Translations under genes and position numbers: made by a program | DNA from: Hyphomonadaceae bacterium TMED5 | Lineage (GTDB): Bacteria; Pseudomonadota; Alphaproteobacteria; Caulobacterales; Hyphomonadaceae | Assembly (NCBI GenBank): GCA_002173095.1 | Contig: NHBK01000008.1 | Location: 248,001 to 312,000 of the forward strand | Reading direction: 5' to 3' | Length of the DNA: 64,000 bases | The notes under the pieces: model-generated | What the model saw: only the letters and a program-made list of their open reading frames with translations | Databases searched by the model: none | Told to the model about the DNA's origin: nothing | Part shown: piece by piece, positions 20,492 to 29,260 of the stretch | Position numbering within the stretch: position 1 is the stretch's first letter | How the letters are laid out: every line of letters begins with the position of its first letter

Positions 20492-21133
20492 ATGACTGTT
20501 CTCATAGTCGATGATCACCCATTATTTCGCGACGCCTTGAAATCTGCATTGCAGAAGGCTTTCCCCGACGGCGCTCAAACAGAAGAAGCGTCTTCTATCG
20601 CCGATGCGCTGGACATGACGTCAAAGCATGATTTTAAGCTCATCCTGCTTGATCTGAACATTCCGGATGCAACCGGATTTGACGGATTGGTGCGCCTGAA
20701 AACGGCTGCAGCCAACACACCTGTTTATGTGGTTTCAGCTAATGAAAGCGCAGACGCATTTTCCAAATCCAAATCCTTTGGCGCATCAGGCTATCTGCCG
20801 AAAAGCCTTCCATCTGAAGACTTGTCTGCCGCACTGGTAACGGCGCTTGATGGCGGAACTTGGTTTCCGGAAACAGATGCATCTGATGTTGATGAGGAAT
20901 CACAGAAAGTCGCTGAACGCCTGTCCAGCCTCACGCCGGCCCAACGCCGCGTTTTGAGCGGGCTGTCAGACGGTCTCCTCAACAAACAGATCGCCTATGA
21001 GATGGGAATTTCCGAAGCTACGGTGAAGGCTCATATGACAGCGATCTTCCGTAAGCTTGGTGCAAATAATCGCACTCAGGCACTGCTCATCTATAAACAG
21101 GCTGTCTCAGACGGCGATCACTCTGCCGCCTGA
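20492..21133 (+). CDS. crbR: LuxR/NarL-type response regulator, CrbR-like
   Basis: 213 residues from ATG 20492; a TTG at 20420 in frame would add 24 basic residues and is less likely, since conserved homology starts at MTVLIVDDHPLF. An N-terminal receiver domain has its acidic pair near residues 8-9 and the phospho-acceptor Asp near residue 53 in LLDLNIPDATG. A C-terminal LuxR helix-turn-helix (about 145-205) contains LLNKQIAYEMGISEATVKAH. Flanked by acs-porin and a transporter-fused kinase, it matches CrbR, which activates acs in other proteobacteria. It is transcribed convergently with the kinase gene and overlaps its 3' end by 16 bases. Confidence 0.85.
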   Translation: MTVLIVDDHPLFRDALKSALQKAFPDGAQTEEASSIADALDMTSKHDFKLILLDLNIPDATGFDGLVRLKTAAANTPVYVVSANESADAFSKSKSFGASGYLPKSLPSEDLSAALVTALDGGTWFPETDASDVDEESQKVAERLSSLTPAQRRVLSGLSDGLLNKQIAYEMGISEATVKAHMTAIFRKLGANNRTQALLIYKQAVSDGDHSAA

Positions 21134-24100
21134 GCGAGAATACGTCTCTGACACTTCTGTAAAAAGCTTTTCAGGGCGACGGAATCGATCGGCTTGTGGA
21201 AAAGTTCGACAGATTCCTCACTGGCCCGCAATTCGGTATCGCTGCCCGCTTTTGCAGTGAGGATCGCGACATTGTCCGGATGGATCATGCGAGGACGCAT
21301 CTTGCGGATGACTTCAATGCCAGTCCGGCCATTCGCGAGCTCAAAGTCGACTAGCACCGCATCGAAGAAACCGGCTTCGCCAATTTTCGCCTTTAAATGC
21401 TCCAGACTGGAGGCTGTCACGACCTGACACCCCCAGCGTGTGAGCAGCGCATGCATCGCGTCCAGAATAGTATGCTCATCATCCACGCAGAGCACGCGCA
21501 TGCCTGTCAGCTCTTCAGAGGATGCAACACGCTGCACTGCGGGCTTAGGACGCTTCTTGCTGTTGCCGACCTTCGGCACAGTCACAGAGAAAACACTGCC
21601 ATGGCCGGGCGAGGATCGCAGATCAAGCTGCGCATCCATGAGCGCGGCCAGGCGCTTGGCCACAGACAGACCGAGACCAGCTCCGCGAATTCCCAGATTG
21701 TCGACATCTTCCAGTCGGTGAAACTCTTCAAACAATAATTCACGCTTGGCTTCTGGAATTCCCGGCCCCGTATCCCAGACCTCAATGCGCACATCATTTC
21801 CACGATTTCTCGCGCCAATCAGCACCCCACCCTTTTGCGTGTAGCGTCGCGCATTGGAGAGAAAGTTTCGAAGAATACTTTGTAGAAAATCCGGATCGGC
21901 CAGGACACTCAGAGAGGTTGGCGCCACACGTATATCCAGCCCGGCCTGCTCCGCCATCGGACGGGCCTCATCCACAAGGTCCTCAAGAAGCGGGCCGAGC
22001 ATGAGGGTCTGTGGTTTGGCTTCGATACTGCCATGGTCCAGTCGCGAGATATCCAGCAGCCCTTTCAGAAGGTTGTCTGCTGACTGAATGGCACGGTCGG
22101 CCTTCTTCACAAGTCCGCCCGTTTCAGTTCCAGCTTCATGATCAATGGATGCAAGGAATAATCGGGCTGCGTTCAACGGCTGCAACAGGTCGTGGCTTGC
22201 AGCCGCCAGAAAGCGGGTTTTAGAAGCGTTTGCGCCTTCTGCATCCATGCGTGACTGGTTCAGCTGGTCTGCCATTTGCTGAATTTCAGCGGTGCGTTCT
22301 TCCACACGCGCTTCCAGCATTTCATTGGCTTCAAGCAGAGCATTTTCACGAAATTTATCTTCGGTGATGTCGTGGAAAATCGACACATATCCACCACCCG
22401 GCATCGGGCTGCCGGTAATGCGCAACCAGCGTCCGCCATAGCTTTCACGCTCATACCGATGAGGCGACCCAGAGCGCATATATTCCACACGGCGACGGGC
22501 CTGCTCTGCCGGATTTCCTTCAATCCAGCCAGATTCAATATTGTGGCTGATCAGGTCAGAAACCGGCGCCCCAACTTGCAGAAGATGTGGTGGATAATCG
22601 AAGAGGTCGACATAAGCCTGATTCCAAGCCACCAGCTTTTGCTCGCTATCCACAACGCTGATGCCTGAAGGGATATTTTCCAGCATGGCGTGCAGCATGC
22701 CCCGGTCGAACCGTTCAGCCTGCGTTTTATGGTCCAGAATGGATAAGAGGTCACCCAGTGCGACATCCATCCCACCCACAGCCGAGAACATGACCACGCG
22801 GGCAGAGCTTGCTCCAACCGCGCTCGCCAAAAGTTTCTCGGTACGCTGAACAAGGCGCCAGTCGGACGGTTTATCTCCGCTGGATTTAACGCCCGTTTCC
22901 TGTTCGAATTTATCAAAGGCCAGATCCACGGCCTCCGGCGTAAGAAAGCGGGATGCGAGTGCCTTCAATCCATTGGGCGTGACACCTGAAATCGGGCCTG
23001 TCGTTACCGGAGGATTTAATGGTGCGACTTCAATCTGATTGTCGACAAAAACAGCGGCCTGAACACGGTCGCGCAAGCGTTCGGGGCTTTGCAGCGAAAC
23101 GATCACATAGACCAGTATATTGCCGCCAAGGCTCCAGATCAGGCCATGCGTCATCGCATCGCCAAAGGAGACGCCAAACAGGGCTTGCGGATTGAAATCT
23201 CCGGGAATGAGACCTTCAAAATTGGACAGACCAAACACTTGCGGGAGGAAGAGTGTGAACAGCCAGAAGGCCATGCCCACGACAAGTCCCGCTATTGCGC
23301 CCGTCGCGCGGCCATTGCGCCAGTAAATGGCTCCGACAAGCGCAGGAGCGAATTGAACCGCAGCAGCAAAAGACATGAGGCCAATCTGCGCAAGCGCGTC
23401 ACTACTGCCCGCAATCCGGTAATACCCATAGGCGAGTGACAGGATGACGAGCATCACGACACGACGTGTCAGAAGAAGATGCTCCCCTGCCCGCGTATCG
23501 GACGAGCTGAACCGGTTAAGCCGCATCAGCGTCGGCACGATCAGGTCATTTGTGACCATAGTCGACAGCGCAATTGTCGATACGATCACCATGCCCGATG
23601 CCGCTGAAAACCCGCCAAGGAAAACGAATAGCGCGAGCGGTTCATTTCCAAAGACGAGCGGCAGTTCCAGAACGTAAAGGTCTGATGGAATGGCGGCCGG
23701 AAGAAACCGCATACCAGCCAGCGCAATCGGAACAACCATCACGCAGGTCAGAGCCAGATAGGCTGGAAACAGCCAGCGCGCGCGCTTCAAATCCTTATCA
23801 GACTGGCGCTCAATAAACAGCACGTGAAACTGGCGTGGCAGACAGACAATCACACCCATGGCAACGATCACGGTCGTGAAGAAGCGCACCCAGTTCAGGT
23901 CTGCGCTGAATGGATGAACCTCAGTTCGCTGAACCGGAACATCGCTCTGTCCCATCAGAAAAACCGACAAAAGCCCCACTGCCGTCAACGCGCCAAGTTT
24001 AACAAGGGCCTCAAAGGCAATGACCCGCATCAGGCCCGTATTGTGTTCTGTAGTATCCGCATGGCGGGCGCCAAAAAGGACGGCGAATGCGGCAAGCGCC

Positions 24101-24594
24101 ATAGCCGTGATCAGCACGGTTTCATTTGGCGGGTTCTGAGCAAAGTCACCTGTGCCGAGTGTGAGAGTCTGAAAGCTCCACCCTACCGATTTCAGCTGCA
24201 AGGCGATGTAGGGCAAGCTACCGGCAACCGCAGCGATGGTCGCAATCGCGCCCAGCATTCGGCTTTTGCCATAGCGCGCGCCCATAAAGTCCGACAGTGA
24301 GGTGATAGATTCGCGCTCACAGATTTCTGCGATCCGCTTCATCATGCCCGGCAGCAAAAGAAAGACAGCAATCGGGCCGATATAGATTGGCAGGAATTGC
24401 CAACCGGATTCAACGGCGGTTCCGACCGCGCCGAAATAGGTCCATGAGGTACAGTATACCGCGATGGCAAGCGCATAGCGCGTTGGGCTGGACGCAAATT
24501 GAGGGCGTTTCGCCTGTTGGTCACCATGCCAGGCGATCAGGAACAACCCGGTAATATAAAGGGCGCTCGTAATAAGGATCAGCCAGATAGGCAT
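21118..24594 (-). CDS. crbS: Transporter-fused hybrid histidine kinase, CrbS-like
   Basis: 1158 residues. The first ~500 form a sodium:solute-symporter (SLC5) domain with about 13 helices. A short linker (STAC-like), a PAS domain (about 640-750), a coiled-coil and a histidine kinase core with AAASHDLLQPLN follow; the phospho-His is near residue 800. An ATPase domain with DTGPGIP and GAGLGLS comes next, and a C-terminal receiver domain has Asp near 1081 in VLVDFELANGRTG. This is the CrbS architecture, which in other bacteria senses acetate and controls acs through CrbR. The start has AGGAG eight bases upstream. It lies downstream of actP on the same strand, separated by a terminator. Confidence 0.88.
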   Translation of the reverse strand: MPIWLILITSALYITGLFLIAWHGDQQAKRPQFASSPTRYALAIAVYCTSWTYFGAVGTAVESGWQFLPIYIGPIAVFLLLPGMMKRIAEICERESITSLSDFMGARYGKSRMLGAIATIAAVAGSLPYIALQLKSVGWSFQTLTLGTGDFAQNPPNETVLITAMALAAFAVLFGARHADTTEHNTGLMRVIAFEALVKLGALTAVGLLSVFLMGQSDVPVQRTEVHPFSADLNWVRFFTTVIVAMGVIVCLPRQFHVLFIERQSDKDLKRARWLFPAYLALTCVMVVPIALAGMRFLPAAIPSDLYVLELPLVFGNEPLALFVFLGGFSAASGMVIVSTIALSTMVTNDLIVPTLMRLNRFSSSDTRAGEHLLLTRRVVMLVILSLAYGYYRIAGSSDALAQIGLMSFAAAVQFAPALVGAIYWRNGRATGAIAGLVVGMAFWLFTLFLPQVFGLSNFEGLIPGDFNPQALFGVSFGDAMTHGLIWSLGGNILVYVIVSLQSPERLRDRVQAAVFVDNQIEVAPLNPPVTTGPISGVTPNGLKALASRFLTPEAVDLAFDKFEQETGVKSSGDKPSDWRLVQRTEKLLASAVGASSARVVMFSAVGGMDVALGDLLSILDHKTQAERFDRGMLHAMLENIPSGISVVDSEQKLVAWNQAYVDLFDYPPHLLQVGAPVSDLISHNIESGWIEGNPAEQARRRVEYMRSGSPHRYERESYGGRWLRITGSPMPGGGYVSIFHDITEDKFRENALLEANEMLEARVEERTAEIQQMADQLNQSRMDAEGANASKTRFLAAASHDLLQPLNAARLFLASIDHEAGTETGGLVKKADRAIQSADNLLKGLLDISRLDHGSIEAKPQTLMLGPLLEDLVDEARPMAEQAGLDIRVAPTSLSVLADPDFLQSILRNFLSNARRYTQKGGVLIGARNRGNDVRIEVWDTGPGIPEAKRELLFEEFHRLEDVDNLGIRGAGLGLSVAKRLAALMDAQLDLRSSPGHGSVFSVTVPKVGNSKKRPKPAVQRVASSEELTGMRVLCVDDEHTILDAMHALLTRWGCQVVTASSLEHLKAKIGEAGFFDAVLVDFELANGRTGIEVIRKMRPRMIHPDNVAILTAKAGSDTELRASEESVELFHKPIDSVALKSFLQKCQRRILAQAAE

Positions 24595-24665
24595 ACTCGA
24601 AACTCCTGACCGTCAGGATGCGTTACAAGCGAAATAGAGGCAACTCCTCCTCTAGTCTAACATAA

Positions 24666-24694
24666 AAAGGGCGACCAACGGCCGCCCTTTTCTT
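24666..24694 (-). terminator. Terminator of the DUF4212-actP operon
   Basis: AAAGGGCG (24666-24673) pairs with CGCCCTTT (24683-24690). On the minus strand the hairpin is followed by a T run, 28 bases after the symporter stop. It separates the symporter from crbS. Confidence 0.88.
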
Positions 24695-24717
24695 TAGTTC
24701 TTTCAATCAGCACCAGA

Positions 24718-26508
24718 TCACTCGGCAGGAGATGCGTGCTCATCCATTGGATGCATTTCCTCATCCATTTTGCCATGTGCCGTGCGGGTTCCAGGGACGC
24801 GGATATCTTCCACGAGGTCCTGAATTTCCTTCGGTGGAGGCGCCGTGCAGAGTGCCACAACGATACCCACAATGGCCGACAGGAACATGACCAGGAAGCC
24901 AATACCTTCAGGTGACACGCCCATGAACCAATGACTCGGATCTGTATCTACGAATTTGAAGTAGTAGATATAGGAGAAGGTTGTCACCAGACCGACCACC
25001 ATGCTGGCAATCGCACCTTCCTTGTTCATCCGCTTCCAGAAAATACCGAGGAAGATGATCGGGAAGAGAGACGCAGCAGCGAGACCAAAGGCGAATGCCA
25101 CAACCTGCGCCACGAAGGCCAGTTTTGCTGTGTTCATTCCCATCAGACCGGCGGCCATGACAGCACCAGCAGCTGCGACACGCGCAATCCGAAGTTCTGT
25201 CTTGTCACTCATGCCTTTGAAGAAGGTTCGACGGCAGAGGTCGTGACTGATAGCTGATGAGATCACCATGAGGAGACCCGCAGCTGTGGACAGCGCCGCA
25301 GCCAGACCACCTGCAACCATCAGGCCGATTACCCATTCAGGAAGCTGAGCAATCTCAGGGCTTGCAAGAACGGAGATGTCGTTATTGACCGTGACTTCGT
25401 TCGCCAGACCATCTGGTGCATTCGGACCACGGATCTGCATGAGACCGTCACCGTTTACATCATTGAAGCCAACGAGACCTGTACGCTCCCAGTTCTTGAA
25501 CCATTCAGGAACAGGCGTACCGCCTTCGCCAGTGATGCCCTCAGCGGCTGCCGCATAATCATCGCCGGTGATGTAGGTCGTCTCATTGACGGTATCGATG
25601 ATGTTGTAACGAGCGAACGCGCCAACAGCAGGAGCAACCGTGTAGAGACATGCAATGAAGACCAGAGCCCAGCCTGCAGACACACGCGCTGCACTTGCGC
25701 TACCAACTGTGAAGAAGCGGATGATCACGTGCGGCAGACCCGCCGTACCGAACATCAGAGCGCCCGTAATCGCGAACACATCCAGCCAGGTCTTATTGGT
25801 CGAGGTGTATTCTATGAAGCCGAGGTCGGTGACGACCTGGTTCAGGTTTGCGAGCATGGAAACATCTTCACCACGCACATTGGAGATGAAACCCAGCTGA
25901 GGCACCGGATTGCCGGTAATCATCAGTGAGATGAAGATCGCAGGCACCGTATAGGCGAAGATCAACACGCAGTATTGTGCAACCTGGGTATAGGTTACGC
26001 CCTTCATGCCGCCGAGAACCGCGTACACGAAGACGATGCCCATACCGACGATGATACCGGTATTGAAGTCGACGCCGAGGAAACGCGAAAATGCGATACC
26101 CACGCCAGACATCTGACCTGCGATATAGGTGAAGGACACAAACAGCGCACAGATAACGGCGATCAGGCGGGCTGCCGTTGAGTAATAGCGGTCGCCTACG
26201 AAGTCCGGAACGGTGAACTTGCCGAACTCACGAAGGAATGGCGCAAGCAGAAGTGCGAGCAGAACATAGCCACCCGTCCAGCCCATCAGATAGACCGAAC
26301 CGCCATAACCAAGCGACGCGATCAGACCTGCCATGGACAGGAATGACGCCGCAGACATCCAGTCAGCAGCAGTTGCAGCACCGTTGATCGCCGGGTGCAC
26401 ATCGTGACCCGCTACGTAGAAATCATTGGTTGAACCGGCACGTGCCCAAAGCGCGATACCGATATACGTGCCGAAAGAGGCAACGACGAAAAAGATAGTC
26501 CAATCCAT
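24718..26508 (-). CDS. actP: Sodium:solute symporter, acetate permease ActP-like (VC_2705 type)
   Basis: 596 residues with 13 or so membrane helices. The sodium:solute-symporter core is recognisable in VAGHDVHPAINGAATAADW, GGMKGVTYTQV and GLPHVIIRFF. A non-membrane insertion of about 100 residues (roughly 300-405) includes an acidic DVNGDGLMQI stretch resembling a calcium-binding loop. The N-terminus lies four bases after the DUF4212 gene; this pairing is typical of the VC_2705 subfamily and differs from classical E. coli actP, which partners yjcH. Placement with acs and crbSR argues for acetate or another short carboxylate as substrate. Confidence 0.88.
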   Translation of the reverse strand: MDWTIFFVVASFGTYIGIALWARAGSTNDFYVAGHDVHPAINGAATAADWMSAASFLSMAGLIASLGYGGSVYLMGWTGGYVLLALLLAPFLREFGKFTVPDFVGDRYYSTAARLIAVICALFVSFTYIAGQMSGVGIAFSRFLGVDFNTGIIVGMGIVFVYAVLGGMKGVTYTQVAQYCVLIFAYTVPAIFISLMITGNPVPQLGFISNVRGEDVSMLANLNQVVTDLGFIEYTSTNKTWLDVFAITGALMFGTAGLPHVIIRFFTVGSASAARVSAGWALVFIACLYTVAPAVGAFARYNIIDTVNETTYITGDDYAAAAEGITGEGGTPVPEWFKNWERTGLVGFNDVNGDGLMQIRGPNAPDGLANEVTVNNDISVLASPEIAQLPEWVIGLMVAGGLAAALSTAAGLLMVISSAISHDLCRRTFFKGMSDKTELRIARVAAAGAVMAAGLMGMNTAKLAFVAQVVAFAFGLAAASLFPIIFLGIFWKRMNKEGAIASMVVGLVTTFSYIYYFKFVDTDPSHWFMGVSPEGIGFLVMFLSAIVGIVVALCTAPPPKEIQDLVEDIRVPGTRTAHGKMDEEMHPMDEHASPAE

Positions 26509-26512
26509 GGCT

Positions 26513-26779
26513 TTATCCTTTCACGCCGTACTTGCGTTCAATTTTCGACATCGCATGGCAATAGTAGAAAATCAGCGCAACAAAGACATAAATGGCGCCC
26601 TGCTGGGCAAACCAGAAACCAAGCGGCGCACCGCCGATTGAAAAGTTGTCGAGCACATCACGGAACAGAATGCCCGCGCCGTATGACACGACGAACCAGA
26701 TGATGAGAAGAGACACTGTCAGACGAACCGTCGCCGACCAGTACCCTTTCGCATCAATTTTTTTAGGCTCATTAGACAA
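26513..26779 (-). CDS. DUF4212 small membrane subunit of the symporter
   Basis: 88 residues starting at TTG 26777-26779, preceded by GGGGAGGT; longer ATG starts upstream lack a ribosome site and would cross the promoter motif. The start reads (M)SNEPKKIDAKGYW, and two membrane helices follow at about 18-40 and 55-78, with the family's WFAQQG and SKIERKYG motifs. DUF4212 proteins occur next to VC_2705-type symporters and probably form a complex with them. It is the first gene of the operon. Confidence 0.88.
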   Translation of the reverse strand: MSNEPKKIDAKGYWSATVRLTVSLLIIWFVVSYGAGILFRDVLDNFSIGGAPLGFWFAQQGAIYVFVALIFYYCHAMSKIERKYGVKG

Positions 26780-26857
26780 GGTTTGACCTCCCCTGATTAT
26801 TACAGCGGTTTTCCGCCTGAATTCAGGATCAGCGAAGTCAGGTATTTTGAGTAGGGG

Positions 26858-26870
26858 GACTTTGGTCGAA
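26858..26870. promoter_or_regulatory. Shared acetate-module motif, copy upstream of DUF4212-actP
   Basis: GACTTTGGTCGAA (minus strand TTCGACCAAAGTC) ends 78 bases before the TTG start; the partner copy is at 20386-20398. A shorter match, TTGGTCGAAC at 27254-27263, lies upstream of the small gene 26974-27186 and may be a weak third copy. Confidence 0.6.
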
Positions 26871-26973
26871 CATGAACACCCCCGCAACACTCTGTTTTTA
26901 ATACGAAAAAAGGCGCGCCAAATAAGTTGGCACGCTCAGTCTTACGTTCGAAAGAACGTATCAGGAGTAGAGT

Positions 26974-27186
26974 TTAATGGGTTTCGCGCGCCTCTATTTT
27001 CGCGAGGCGTCGGCGCATGATGAGTTCGCTGGAGCCGGAATAGGTCATCCAGCCAGCGATGATCAAACCACCCAGAATATAAAGCTCGCGCACGCCTAAA
27101 CCTGGCTCAAGCAAAGCATTCGCCGCACGATAGGCGAAGATGACGAGCATCAGAATTCCGATTGATAGTACAGCATGAACACGCAT
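26974..27186 (-). CDS. Small two-helix membrane protein, unknown
   Basis: 70 residues, ATG 27184-27186 with GGGAGG six bases upstream. Two hydrophobic helices, at about residues 5-25 and 35-52, are followed by a basic tail containing MRRRLAKIEARE. The clear ribosome site and sequence character support a real gene. The function is not recognised. It lies just upstream of the DUF4212-actP operon on the same strand and may belong to the same regulon, since a partial copy of the shared motif occurs upstream. Confidence 0.65.
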   Translation of the reverse strand: MRVHAVLSIGILMLVIFAYRAANALLEPGLGVRELYILGGLIIAGWMTYSGSSELIMRRRLAKIEARETH

Positions 27187-27269
27187 GCAGACCTCCCATA
27201 TGTTCTATTTATATGGGAAGCCTACAGATTTTCCTGCTAATCGGAATTGGCCATTGGTCGAACGCGCAG

Positions 27270-27863
27270 CTATGAAAGGCGCGCCACCAATCCATCAATA
27301 ATAGAGCGCACTGAGAGCTCGAAGAGTTCGGATGAGAACGCTTCTGTTTGCAGCGCTGAGGTCAGATCAGGATACTGGTCTTTGCCGATGAAGACCTCAG
27401 ACGGCTCCATCTCGCTCATACGCACCTCTTCGCTGATCATTCCATAAACCGACATAGCGCTGGTCAAAGCAGCTTTTTCAATCGCATCAGCCGGCAGGCC
27501 GCTTTTGTGCCAGTGCTCTGTCCATATCTGCGTCAGGCGAACGGTTGTTGGCGTCCAGACCTGATATGCCCGGCGCAGATGGACGGTTGCTGGAGACTGT
27601 TTCGCAATTGTCCGTACCCATTTGGAATACAGCCAGAGGTCCTCTTTCCAATCACCTGTTGGTTCATCCATCGGATACATATTCATTGCCGTATCTACGA
27701 CGAGTGATGCCAGTTCAGCCTTATCTGCCACATGGTGATAGAGTGCCATTGGTGTCACATCGAGGCGGCGAGCTACTGCACGAAGCGTAAACGCACTCAC
27801 ACCTTCTTCATCAACGAGATCCAGCGCAGTCTGCGCGATACGTTCGATGCTGAGTTCAGCCAT
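27270..27863 (-). CDS. TetR-family transcriptional regulator
   Basis: 197 residues. The TetR N-terminal domain (about 5-52) contains IAQTALDLVDEEGVSAFTLRAVARRLDV and the MALYHHVADKAEL recognition region, typical of the TetR(C)-like group with a ligand domain after residue 70. GGAG stands 12 bases before the ATG. No adjacent same-strand gene gives a target: the divergent side is the iron-type peroxidase/TonB operon, 270 bases away, and the downstream side is the small membrane gene. Ligand and regulon are unknown. Confidence 0.85.
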   Translation of the reverse strand: MAELSIERIAQTALDLVDEEGVSAFTLRAVARRLDVTPMALYHHVADKAELASLVVDTAMNMYPMDEPTGDWKEDLWLYSKWVRTIAKQSPATVHLRRAYQVWTPTTVRLTQIWTEHWHKSGLPADAIEKAALTSAMSVYGMISEEVRMSEMEPSEVFIGKDQYPDLTSALQTEAFSSELFELSVRSIIDGLVARLS

Positions 27864-28107
27864 CCAAGTTTACTCCGTAAAAAAAGTAAGATTTTTTTCT
27901 GTTTGTATCGGGTTTCCGAGGAAAACAAGTGACAAAGAGTGTGACACAATACCGGTCAAGACTGCCCGTGATGTTAACGCAAACATGTTCACCGCCCATG
28001 AACTCTGGTTTCTGCCCGAAGGGCCACGGCCCAATTCAAATATTTTTCGGCCCTATCGCATAGTTTATATTCTTTCGAACAGGACGCATAAGTCGCATTT
28101 ACATTCT

Positions 28108-28124
28108 TGCGAATGAGTTGCATT
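28108..28124. promoter_or_regulatory. Fur-like site before the peroxidase-exbBD-tonB operon
   Basis: TGCGAATGAGTTGCATT agrees at 15 of 17 positions with TGCGAATGACTTGCAAT at 33724-33740, upstream of the TonB receptor of the same locus. The first 15 bases form an imperfect palindrome (TGC...GCA) like alphaproteobacterial Fur/Mur sites. It ends eight bases before the ATG, so it would overlap the transcription start or the leader. Confidence 0.65.
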
Positions 28125-28132
28125 AAAATCTG

Positions 28133-29251
28133 ATGTCCCGGATTTTCAAGATTTTCATTGCGACGCTCCTTATTTGCAACCTTACGGCTTGTGAGGATGA
28201 AACGTCTTTGCAACAGACGGAACCGACCAACGTACCGGAGTGTGGCCCTCAGATATGCACGCAGGGCGCAGCGCTTCGCGCTGTTTATGATGGCCCGATC
28301 GCTGGCTGGCCAACAGTCCAGACATCCGAAGATACTCCTTTTGAAGAAATGGCACCGCTGGAACGGCCTGCACTTTCATCTCAGGATCTCGAAGTTCAGC
28401 TTGGCGAATACCTGTTCTTCGATCCGATCCTGAGCGATTCAGGGCAAATAGCCTGCGCGTCCTGTCACAACCCTGACCTCGCCTTTGCCGATGGGATCAG
28501 ATCCGCGATTGGTGACCGACGCCAGTCCGGGCCACGCAACTCCCCGACCTTATTGGACAAGGCGAACCAGCCGCACTTCATGTGGGACGGATCATCAGAC
28601 AGTTTCGAGCATCAGGCGCTTTTGCCCATCGAAAACCCGGTTGAGATGGCGAGCGACATTGAAAGCGTTCTGCAACGCCTGAATGCGGATGAGACTTATC
28701 GATCCCGCTTTCAGAACGCGTTTCAAACGACCCAAATCGGCATATCCGAGTTGTCTTCAGCCCTAAGCGCCTATCAGCGCGCGCTGACACGCCGCTCGCG
28801 CTTTGACCGCTTCCTGGAGGGCGAAAGAGGCAGATTGAATGATCAGGAAGTCTTCGGGCTTCATGTCTTTCGAACGTCTGCCCGCTGCATGACCTGCCAT
28901 TCAGGACCGCGCTTCACAGATGACCAGTTCCACAATATCGGCCTGCACTATTATGGCCGCCGATTTCAGGACCTTGGGCGGTATGAAATTACGAACAATG
29001 CCGAAGATGTCGGGGCATTCAGAACGCCAAGCCTTCGTCATGTATCGCGCACCGCACCATATATGCACAACGGCCTGTTCCCATCGCTCGCCGGTATCGT
29101 GAACCTCTACAATGCCGGCGGAGCGCGCCCGCGTCCTCGCGCTGAGTTCGCCGATGACCCGCTATTTCCAGAAACCACAGACCTTTTGTCCGAACTCGAT
29201 CTGTCTCCTGAAGAACGCGCAGCGCTCGTTGCGTTTTTAGAGACGCTGTAG
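28133..29251 (+). CDS. Di-haem cytochrome c peroxidase / MauG-like lipoprotein
   Basis: 372 residues. The signal peptide ends in the lipobox LTAC (Cys 20), so it is a periplasmic lipoprotein. Haem sites are CASCH near residue 108 and CMTCH near residue 251; TPSLRHV and APYMHNG near 300-315 are the conserved C-terminal motifs of the CcpA/MauG family, the methionine being a likely haem ligand. Family members reduce hydrogen peroxide or oxidise protein or peptide substrates. No ribosome site precedes the ATG, so the mRNA may be leaderless. exbB follows nine bases later, so the peroxidase is tied to a TonB energy system, an uncommon pairing. Confidence 0.88.
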   Translation: MSRIFKIFIATLLICNLTACEDETSLQQTEPTNVPECGPQICTQGAALRAVYDGPIAGWPTVQTSEDTPFEEMAPLERPALSSQDLEVQLGEYLFFDPILSDSGQIACASCHNPDLAFADGIRSAIGDRRQSGPRNSPTLLDKANQPHFMWDGSSDSFEHQALLPIENPVEMASDIESVLQRLNADETYRSRFQNAFQTTQIGISELSSALSAYQRALTRRSRFDRFLEGERGRLNDQEVFGLHVFRTSARCMTCHSGPRFTDDQFHNIGLHYYGRRFQDLGRYEITNNAEDVGAFRTPSLRHVSRTAPYMHNGLFPSLAGIVNLYNAGGARPRPRAEFADDPLFPETTDLLSELDLSPEERAALVAFLETL

Positions 29252-29260
29252 GAGCTGAAT

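Noticed and set aside
22260-22700. Frames on both strands inside the crbS-like gene
   Set aside because: All lie within the continuous 1158-residue kinase frame, whose domains are complete in order.
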